From positions 1 through 20,101 of the forward strand of contig CANREI010000017.1 of NCBI GenBank assembly GCA_947629595.1: a stretch of 20,101 nt of DNA, given 5' to 3'. The position numbers and the translations under genes are program-made. This DNA is from an uncultured Alphaproteobacteria bacterium. GTDB lineage: Bacteria; Pseudomonadota; Alphaproteobacteria; CAAHEQ01; UBA3637. This document shows, in pieces, positions 14,761 through 20,101 of the stretch; the first letter of the stretch is position 1; each line of letters starts with the position of its first letter. Under the pieces are notes generated by a model. It was not told the DNA's origin, did no database searches, and was given only the letters and a program-made list of their open reading frames with translations.

Positions 14761-15546
14761 GTGAGAAAAGCCATACAGTTTGTCAACAAGTTGGGACATG
14801 TTGTTTTAAAGTTTTTAAAATCGGCCGGCGAATTGGGCTTGTTTGCCTTTGAAACCGTACATCATTGTCTCACGCCGCCCTTTTACGGAAAGGCGTTTTT
14901 AAAACAATTCATCGAAATCGGGTTCTACTCTTTGCCTGTTGTGGCGTTAACAACGCTTTTTGCCGGTATGGTGATTGCTTTGCAAACTTATTCGGGCTTT
15001 TCGCAATTTTCGGCGGAAGGCGCCGTGGCCATGGTGGTGTTGGTTGCCGTAACGCGTGAATTGGCACCCGTTATGGCCGGCTTAATGGTTGCCGGACGAA
15101 TCGGCGCGGCCATGGCGGCAGAAATCGGCACCATGCGCGTGACAGAACAAATTGATGCGTTGGCAACGCTTTCCACGAACCCGTTTAAATATTTAATCGT
15201 GCCGCGCGTGATTGCCGGCATATTGATGTTGCCGGTGTTGGTGTTAATCGGTGATGTCATCGGTATTTGCGGCGGATATATGATCGGCGTTTCCAAGCTT
15301 GATTTTAACGCATCAACCTATTTAATCAGCACATGGCAATATTTAAAACCCATGGATATTATTTCCGGCTTAACGAAAGCTTCCGTTTTCGGATTTATCA
15401 TTACCTTACTCGGCTGTTATAACGGTTTTCATTCGCAGGGCGGTGCACAGGGCGTGGGACAGGCAACCACAAATGCCGTTGTTTCTTCCAGTATTTTAAT
15501 TTTAATCTTTAACTACATTTTAACAGAGTTGTTCTTTTCCGTTTAG
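14761..15546 (+). CDS. mlaE: MlaE-family ABC transporter permease (261 aa)
   Basis: Inner-membrane permease of the Mla/MCE phospholipid transport system, which moves phospholipids between inner and outer membranes to keep outer-membrane asymmetry. Five or six hydrophobic segments are visible (for example 53-75, 88-118, 143-175, 205-218, 240-258). The family signature VTRELAPVMAGLMVAGRIGA (97-116), followed by TMRVTEQIDAL (124-134), contains the EQIDAL coupling helix that contacts the ATPase. The start is GTG at 14761, chosen because AAAGGA lies seven bases upstream; the N-terminus includes the amphipathic helix usual in MlaE. MlaF begins nine bases after the stop, and its ribosome-binding site overlaps the stop codon. 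Confidence 0.93.
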   Translation: MRKAIQFVNKLGHVVLKFLKSAGELGLFAFETVHHCLTPPFYGKAFLKQFIEIGFYSLPVVALTTLFAGMVIALQTYSGFSQFSAEGAVAMVVLVAVTRELAPVMAGLMVAGRIGAAMAAEIGTMRVTEQIDALATLSTNPFKYLIVPRVIAGILMLPVLVLIGDVIGICGGYMIGVSKLDFNASTYLISTWQYLKPMDIISGLTKASVFGFIITLLGCYNGFHSQGGAQGVGQATTNAVVSSSILILIFNYILTELFFSV

Positions 15547-15555
15547 GAGGATTCA

Positions 15556-16359
15556 ATGGCTATTTCAACAAAAACAAAATCAGCTCGAAAGTCCAAAATC
15601 AAATTGGTGAACGTGAAAAAAAGTTTTGGAAATAAAAAGGTATTGGACGGTGTTGATTTAGATATTTACGAAGGCGAATCGGTTGTGATTATCGGAGGAT
15701 CGGGAACCGGAAAATCCGTCACGTTAAAATGCATTTTGGGTTTGTTAAATCCCGATGGCGGTCATGTGGAAATTGACGGGCAAAAATTAAATACGCTGCC
15801 GCAAAAAGAGCAGGAAGCGTTACGGGCGCAAATCGGCATGTTGTTTCAAAGCGGCGCGTTGTTTGACAGCTTAAACGTGTGGGAAAACGTTGCGTTTTCA
15901 TTGTTGCAAAATCAAAAACTCAATCGCGACAAAGCCAAAGAAATTGCCATCGAAAAATTAGCGGCGGTCGGCTTAAACAAATCGGTTGCCGAAGTGTATC
16001 CCGCCGATTTGTCGGGCGGTATGAAAAAGCGTGTCGGCTTGGCGCGCGCCATCGCCACAAACCCGGCGGTTATTTTCTTCGATGAGCCGACAACGGGGCT
16101 TGATCCGATTATGTCGGATGTAATTAACGAATTGATTGTTTCAACCGTTAAAACTTTGGGAGCAACGGCTTTAACCATTACGCACGATATGAGTTCCGCG
16201 CGCAAAATTGCCGACAGAATCGCTATGTTGTATGAAGGAAAAATCATTTGGGTCGGTACCGTTCGGGAATTGGATACGACAACAAATCCGTATGTTCGTC
16301 AATTTGTGGCGGGCAATGCGAACGGGCCGATTAATGTGGAAGTAAAGGCCGAAAAATAA
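15556..16359 (+). CDS. mlaF: MlaF-family ABC transporter ATPase (267 aa)
   Basis: Cytoplasmic ATPase partner of MlaE in phospholipid transport. It has Walker A GGSGTGKS (47-54), the Q-loop at Gln98 in MLFQSGALFDSL (the SGALFDS string is typical of MlaF), ABC signature LSGGM (152-156), Walker B VIFFDEPTTGLDP (172-184), and switch His210 in TITHDM. All ATPase motifs are intact. AGGAGG lies six bases before ATG 15556. The stop overlaps the radA start by one base (TAATG), so translation is coupled. The substrate-binding MCE protein MlaD, usually next, is missing here; it must be elsewhere or replaced. Confidence 0.93.
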   Translation: MAISTKTKSARKSKIKLVNVKKSFGNKKVLDGVDLDIYEGESVVIIGGSGTGKSVTLKCILGLLNPDGGHVEIDGQKLNTLPQKEQEALRAQIGMLFQSGALFDSLNVWENVAFSLLQNQKLNRDKAKEIAIEKLAAVGLNKSVAEVYPADLSGGMKKRVGLARAIATNPAVIFFDEPTTGLDPIMSDVINELIVSTVKTLGATALTITHDMSSARKIADRIAMLYEGKIIWVGTVRELDTTTNPYVRQFVAGNANGPINVEVKAEK

Positions 16360-17747
16360 TGGCAAAAAAAACATCACGGTTTGTGTGTCAAAATTGCGGC
16401 AGCGTTTATCCGCGCTGGGAAGGAAAATGCAATGCCTGCGGTGAATGGAATACCATTGTTGAAGAAGAAATGCCGGAAAAAACAAGCCCTACGGCAACCG
16501 GCGGACAAGGCGGTAAACAAATTCAATTTTCCGATTTACGCGGTGCGCCCGAAACGTTGTTTCGGTTAAAATCGCAAATCGCGGAACTCGACAGAGTTTG
16601 CGGCGGCGGATTGGTGCCGGGGTCGGTTATTTTGGTCGGCGGTGATCCGGGAATCGGAAAATCAACACTTTTGTTACAAGCCGTTGCGAAATTATCGCGC
16701 GGCGTGAACAAAACGGGTGTACCCACAAAATGCGTTTACATTTCCGGTGAAGAATCGGTTGATCAGGTGCGGTTGCGGGCTATGCGACTGGGATTGGCGC
16801 ATGAAGCCGTTGATTTGGCCGCAACAGCCAACGTGCGTGATATTGTGGCTACTTTGGACAGAGCCGATTCGGCCGATATTGTCGTGATTGATTCCATTCA
16901 AACCATGTTTACCGACACCATTGATTCGGCACCCGGTACGGTGGGACAGGTGCGTGCGGCGGGGCATGAATTGATTCGGTTGGCCAAGCGACGGAATTTT
17001 GTTTTATTTTTGGTAGGCCATGTGACCAAAGAAGGAACGTTGGCCGGTCCGCGCGTGTTGGAACATATGGTTGACACGGTGTTATATTTTGAAGGCGACA
17101 GAGGGCATCATTTTCGCATTTTGCGATCGGTTAAAAATCGATTCGGCGCCACTGATGAAATCGGCGTTTTCGAAATGGGTGAAGAAGGGTTACGGGAGGT
17201 GCCGAATCCGTCGGCGTTATTTTTGGCCGAACGGCGCGGCAACATTGCCGGCAGTTGTGTGTATGCGGGCATTGAAGGATCGCGTCCGATGTTGGTGGAA
17301 ATACAAGCGCTTGTGGCGCCTCAAAGCGGATCGGCACCGCGTCGCGCCGTTGTGGGGTGGGATTCCAATCGGTTAGCCATGGTGTTGGCGGTTTTGGAAG
17401 CCCGATGCGGTATTTCACTGGCTAACAAAGATATTTATTTAAACGTGGCGGGCGGTATGCGGGTGACGGAACCGGCATGCGATATGGCGGTGGCAACGGC
17501 GATTGTTTCTTCCTTAACGCAACATGCCGTGCCGGCCGATACGGTGATTTTCGGCGAAATCGGCTTATCGGGTGAAGTGCGGGCGGTTTCTCAGCCGGAT
17601 TTACGGTTAAAAGAAGCCGAAAAGTTAGGCTTTGAGCGAGCGTTAATTCCCCCGTTGCGTCAAGAGAAAAAAATGAAGACAACAAGCTTACATGTGGTTC
17701 AAATCGGACACTTGAAAACACTGATTGAAACGTTTTACGGATCATAA
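16359..17747 (+). CDS. radA: DNA repair protein RadA (462 aa)
   Basis: A RecA-like hexameric helicase that promotes branch migration in recombination and double-strand-break repair. The N-terminal zinc finger has Cys10, Cys13, Cys24 and Cys27 (CQNC ... CNAC). The RecA-like domain has Walker A GGDPGIGKST (94-103), Walker B VVIDSIQT (175-182), and the RadA-specific KNRFG (259-263). A Lon-protease-like domain fills the C-terminal third (about 295-460; IEGSRPMLVEIQAL, then GGMRVTEPACDMAVA), lacking the protease role as in all RadA. Length is typical. It overlaps mlaF by one base. radA followed by cvpA is a common alphaproteobacterial arrangement. Confidence 0.95.
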   Translation: MAKKTSRFVCQNCGSVYPRWEGKCNACGEWNTIVEEEMPEKTSPTATGGQGGKQIQFSDLRGAPETLFRLKSQIAELDRVCGGGLVPGSVILVGGDPGIGKSTLLLQAVAKLSRGVNKTGVPTKCVYISGEESVDQVRLRAMRLGLAHEAVDLAATANVRDIVATLDRADSADIVVIDSIQTMFTDTIDSAPGTVGQVRAAGHELIRLAKRRNFVLFLVGHVTKEGTLAGPRVLEHMVDTVLYFEGDRGHHFRILRSVKNRFGATDEIGVFEMGEEGLREVPNPSALFLAERRGNIAGSCVYAGIEGSRPMLVEIQALVAPQSGSAPRRAVVGWDSNRLAMVLAVLEARCGISLANKDIYLNVAGGMRVTEPACDMAVATAIVSSLTQHAVPADTVIFGEIGLSGEVRAVSQPDLRLKEAEKLGFERALIPPLRQEKKMKTTSLHVVQIGHLKTLIETFYGS

Positions 17748-17759
17748 AGGAGTATCAAA

Positions 17760-18587
17760 ATGAGTATCGGCGTAATAGACACCATTGCTTTATGTATAAT
17801 GATTTTTTCCATTTTATTTGCCTTATATCGCGGTTTGGTATCCGAATTACTGGGCATTTCTTCTTGGATTTTGGCGTGTTTCGGCGCTATTTACAGCTAT
17901 ACGCCCATGCAATCGATTATGGGAAAAGCCATTGAAAACGAAAAATTGGCCGGCTTATGCGGATCTGTTTTGGTAGCGCTCGGCGTTTTAGTGATTATGA
18001 CGCTCATTAACGCGCATATTAACCAAAAATTACGGCAAAGCTCTTTGAGCGGATTGGACAGAACGTTGGGTATGATTTTCGGCATTTTGCGGGCCGTATT
18101 GTTAATGGCGTTGCTTTATATGGGCGCCGTTGTGGCCTTATCCGAGCCGGCTTTGAGAGATATGGAAAAAGAAAATGTTTCCATGGCCTATATTCGTCAA
18201 ACGGCAGAATTTTTAAAGAAGTTTGTTCCGCAAAATGTTCAAAACGATTTAGGCATAGGGGAAGAAGACGAGCAAAAAGAAACAAAGAAAATCGGAACCG
18301 ATTTAAAACGGAATCATAAATTGCCGGAAAAATCACATCAGAAAGCTTTGAAGAATCTGGTGGAAGAAATTAAAGAAAAACCGTCAACGTCACCGAGCAA
18401 AACAACACCTCAACCGAAAAAAGCGGAAACGCCTCAACCGAAAAAAGAGGCGGAAAAATCAGAGAAACCCGCACCGAGCGTTTTGCCCGCACCGAATGCC
18501 GCATCAGCGCCGCAGTATAACTTAAAGGAAAGAGAATCTTTGGATAATATGGTCGAGCAAATTATGGAAAAAGGAAATCAAAAATGA
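17760..18587 (+). CDS. cvpA: CvpA family membrane protein with long charged tail (275 aa)
   Basis: CvpA proteins were named for colicin V production and are linked to envelope homeostasis; their molecular role is not settled. Four transmembrane segments are visible at about 5-23, 30-46, 64-84 and 103-127, with the family's typical order and the loop motif SGLDRTLGMIFG (97-108). Most CvpA are about 160-190 residues. This one adds about 100 residues (about 165-275) of Lys/Glu/Pro-rich, low-complexity sequence with a TPQPKKAETPQPKK repeat, presumably disordered. AAAGGAG follows the radA stop directly, and the stop overlaps the next start (ATGA). Confidence 0.85.
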   Translation: MSIGVIDTIALCIMIFSILFALYRGLVSELLGISSWILACFGAIYSYTPMQSIMGKAIENEKLAGLCGSVLVALGVLVIMTLINAHINQKLRQSSLSGLDRTLGMIFGILRAVLLMALLYMGAVVALSEPALRDMEKENVSMAYIRQTAEFLKKFVPQNVQNDLGIGEEDEQKETKKIGTDLKRNHKLPEKSHQKALKNLVEEIKEKPSTSPSKTTPQPKKAETPQPKKEAEKSEKPAPSVLPAPNAASAPQYNLKERESLDNMVEQIMEKGNQK

Positions 18588-19006
18588 CAAAATACACGCC
18601 GGAAGAAATTATTGAAGCGGCGCGAACGCTTTTAAAAGACAGATATGAAAAAGAAGGGCATCACACCGTTGTGGCAGCGGCGCTCACCACCAAAAGCGGG
18701 CATTTATATGCCGGATTGCACATCGGCTCAACGCAACCCTCTTTGGCAACCTGTGCGGAAATTATTACCATCGGCATTGCCATGACGCAAGAAAAAAATA
18801 TGGAAATTGATACCATTGTTGCCGTTCGCGGTGAAAACGGTTATGTGATTTCGCCGTGCGGTCGGTGTCGGGAATATATTGCCGATTATAGCGGAGGTCA
18901 AGCCAAAGTGATTGTGCCGAATGCCGATGATACCGATTGGGAAGTTGTTGATATTGCTTCACTGTTGCCGAACAAGTATCGCAAAAGAGCTTGTGAATGC
19001 AAATAA
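18584..19006 (+). CDS. Cytidine/blasticidin-S deaminase-like zinc enzyme (140 aa)
   Basis: A small zinc-dependent nucleoside deaminase. The catalytic Cys-Ala-Glu is in TCAEI (56-60: Cys57 a zinc ligand, Glu59 the proton shuttle) and the second zinc motif PCGRC (91-95) supplies two more Cys, so all catalytic residues are present. The chain is tetramer-sized. The substrate-side strand reads LHIGSTQPSLATCAE, closer to my recollection of the blasticidin-S-deaminase/unusual CDA branch than to canonical Cdd, so I leave out a gene symbol; deamination of cytidine or a related base is inferred. It is coupled to cvpA by the ATGA overlap and overlaps rlmH by ten bases. It is not a usual member of the radA-cvpA neighbourhood. 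Confidence 0.8.
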   Translation: MTKYTPEEIIEAARTLLKDRYEKEGHHTVVAAALTTKSGHLYAGLHIGSTQPSLATCAEIITIGIAMTQEKNMEIDTIVAVRGENGYVISPCGRCREYIADYSGGQAKVIVPNADDTDWEVVDIASLLPNKYRKRACECK

Positions 19007-19458
19007 TAATTGCCGCTATCGGAAAGTTGAAAAAAAATGCGCCCGAAGCGGTGTTGATTGATGATTATATTAAAAAATCGCGTTTGCCGATTGTTGTTAA
19101 AGAATTGGAAGAAAAAAAGTCTTTATCGGGAGAGGCATTAAAGACGGCCGAATCAAAATTATTATGTCAGGCCATACCCCCGGGGGCTAAAATTGTCGTG
19201 CTGGACGAAGGCGGACAAATGCCTGCGTCCCGTACCTTTGCGGCGCTGCTTCAAAATTGGCGGGAGGAAGGTGTTTCTTGCGTGGCGTTTCTGATTGGCG
19301 GCGCAGACGGACATGCCGATTTTTTAAAGCAAAAAGCCGATTATAAACTTTCCTTCGGGCGGATGACACTGCCGCATTTTTTAGCGCGCGTTGTTTTAGC
19401 CGAGCAGCTTTACCGCGTCAAAACCATTTGGGATAATCACCCTTATCATCGCGATTAA
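18997..19458 (+). CDS. rlmH: 23S rRNA pseudouridine-1915 N3-methyltransferase RlmH (153 aa)
   Basis: A SPOUT-class homodimer that methylates pseudouridine 1915 of 23S rRNA on assembled 70S ribosomes using S-adenosylmethionine. The knot motifs are complete: KIVVLDEGGQMPASRTFA (65-82), FLIGGADG (98-105), LSFGRMTLPHFLARV (118-132), LAEQLYR (134-140) and the C-terminal HPYHR (148-152) that is diagnostic of RlmH. Length is standard. The start at 18997 overlaps the deaminase stop, with no separate ribosome-binding site, so it is translated by coupling. It is last in the operon, converging on gltX five bases after its stop. Confidence 0.95.
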   Translation: MQIIIAAIGKLKKNAPEAVLIDDYIKKSRLPIVVKELEEKKSLSGEALKTAESKLLCQAIPPGAKIVVLDEGGQMPASRTFAALLQNWREEGVSCVAFLIGGADGHADFLKQKADYKLSFGRMTLPHFLARVVLAEQLYRVKTIWDNHPYHRD

Positions 19459-19463
19459 GTTTT

Positions 19464-20101
19464 TTATGCCTCTAATCGGCTTAAAACCCGGTTTGTGCCC
19501 ATCACCTGCATAATGGCATGCAAGTCGGGGCTTTGCGTGCGTCCCGTGATGAAAATGCGTAACACGTTTGAAATATCGGAAATGCTGCCTTTGAATTTTT
19601 CGGGCGTTTCGCGATAAGATTTCATATCCGAAGCAAACCCGTGTTTTTCGGCAATGACTTTAATTTTTTCAAACCATGTATTTTTATCGTCTTCCGCCCG
19701 ATAAACGGCTTTAAATTCTGCGGCAACGGCTTTTAATTCTTCAACGGACAAGTTAATTTCTTGGGCGAAAGATTCCAAATCGCGCGTGAAAGTGTCATCA
19801 AAGAAATAGGCGGTATCAGCTTCAATATCCGACCATTTGATAAAATCTTTGCGTGATTTTTTACCGATGTTGCGCTCAATGTTTAAAATATGCAAATAAT
19901 AATCCCGATTCGCGCTTAATCTGTCGGCAAACGCGGGATTATAGGTTTTTGCCCACGATAATAATGCCTGATAAACCTCATCGGCCGTCATACGGGCAAT
20001 CACTTCTTTGGAAATGCTGTTCAGTTTTTGAAAGTCAAACAACGCACCCGCCGAGTTTGAAACTTTATTAAAGTTCAACGGAAAATCAAAGGCATCTTTA
20101 T
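19464..20101 (-). CDS. gltX: Glutamyl-tRNA synthetase, C-terminal part (partial, runs off right edge)
   Basis: Charges tRNA-Glu (possibly tRNA-Gln as well) with glutamate. About 212 residues are visible, covering the linker after the catalytic core and the helical anticodon-binding domain. The frame is open to the window edge (KDAFDFP precedes the visible part), so the internal TTG at 20078 is not the start. Recognisable strings are SNSAGALFDFQKLNSISKEV, IARMTADEVY, NIGKKSRKDFIKWSDI and FITGRTQSPDLHAIMQVMG near the end. These look to me like the longer glutamyl synthetase type common in Clostridia rather than the usual alphaproteobacterial form. HIGH and KMSKS lie outside the window. It could in principle be another class I synthetase, which I think unlikely. 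Confidence 0.8.
   Translation of the reverse strand, partial: KDAFDFPLNFNKVSNSAGALFDFQKLNSISKEVIARMTADEVYQALLSWAKTYNPAFADRLSANRDYYLHILNIERNIGKKSRKDFIKWSDIEADTAYFFDDTFTRDLESFAQEINLSVEELKAVAAEFKAVYRAEDDKNTWFEKIKVIAEKHGFASDMKSYRETPEKFKGSISDISNVLRIFITGRTQSPDLHAIMQVMGTNRVLSRLEA

Noticed and set aside
20076..20078. TTG as the gltX start
   Set aside because: The frame remains open to the window edge with conserved-looking residues upstream; the gene is cut by the window.

Overview
The window looks like chromosomal DNA from an AT-rich alphaproteobacterium. The best taxonomic marker is a clear MipZ (the alphaproteobacterial division-site ATPase) at 12172-12960. It is supported by MlaE/MlaF, RadA and CvpA, and by a pseudopilin-like protein whose N-terminus (GRSMVEMLGVLAIIGV) is the style I associate with uncultured gut Alphaproteobacteria. 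The taxon below class level is inference. No tRNA, rRNA, CRISPR array, IS element or transposase is visible.

Layout. (a) 1-323 is a repeat-rich intergenic stretch: a perfect 22-bp inverted repeat (71-92 / 226-247) brackets 133 bp holding a strong leftward sigma70-like promoter, which points at a gene that starts at 24 and leaves the window. (b) 324-6702, minus strand, is an accessory cluster from one promoter (6733-6761): a 780-aa unknown, a 982-aa unknown with one membrane segment and an Asp/Thr repeat, a terminator, then a 331-aa protein with ADP-ribosyltransferase-like motifs. (c) 6935-7321 is a small lipoprotein on the plus strand; its 3' flank (7330-7543) folds into hairpins that expose repeated CCUCC motifs and may be a regulatory RNA. 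(d) 8076-9374, minus strand, is a pseudopilin-like protein with a Thr-rich stalk, an EGF-like domain and a C-type-lectin-like end. Its last about 24 codons before the tail almost all end in C, which is what the variable region of a diversity-generating retroelement (DGR) looks like. No reverse transcriptase or template repeat lies in the window. (e) 9773-12010, minus strand: a HAD phosphatase followed by a secreted 5'-nucleotidase. (f) 12172-14634, plus strand: mipZ and phosphoglucomutase. (g) 14761-19458, plus strand: a tightly packed mlaE-mlaF-radA-cvpA-deaminase-rlmH operon. (h) 19464-20101, minus strand: the 3' part of gltX, convergent with rlmH.

How it fits together. The right half (9773 onward) is ordinary housekeeping: nucleotide scavenging, cell-division placement, sugar-phosphate metabolism, outer-membrane lipid transport, DNA repair, ribosome modification and tRNA charging. 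The left half is accessory, surface- or host-directed, with several regulatory oddities. The three places most worth checking are the bracketed promoter at 71-257, the RNA-like region 7330-7543 and the candidate DGR variable region at 8094-8165.
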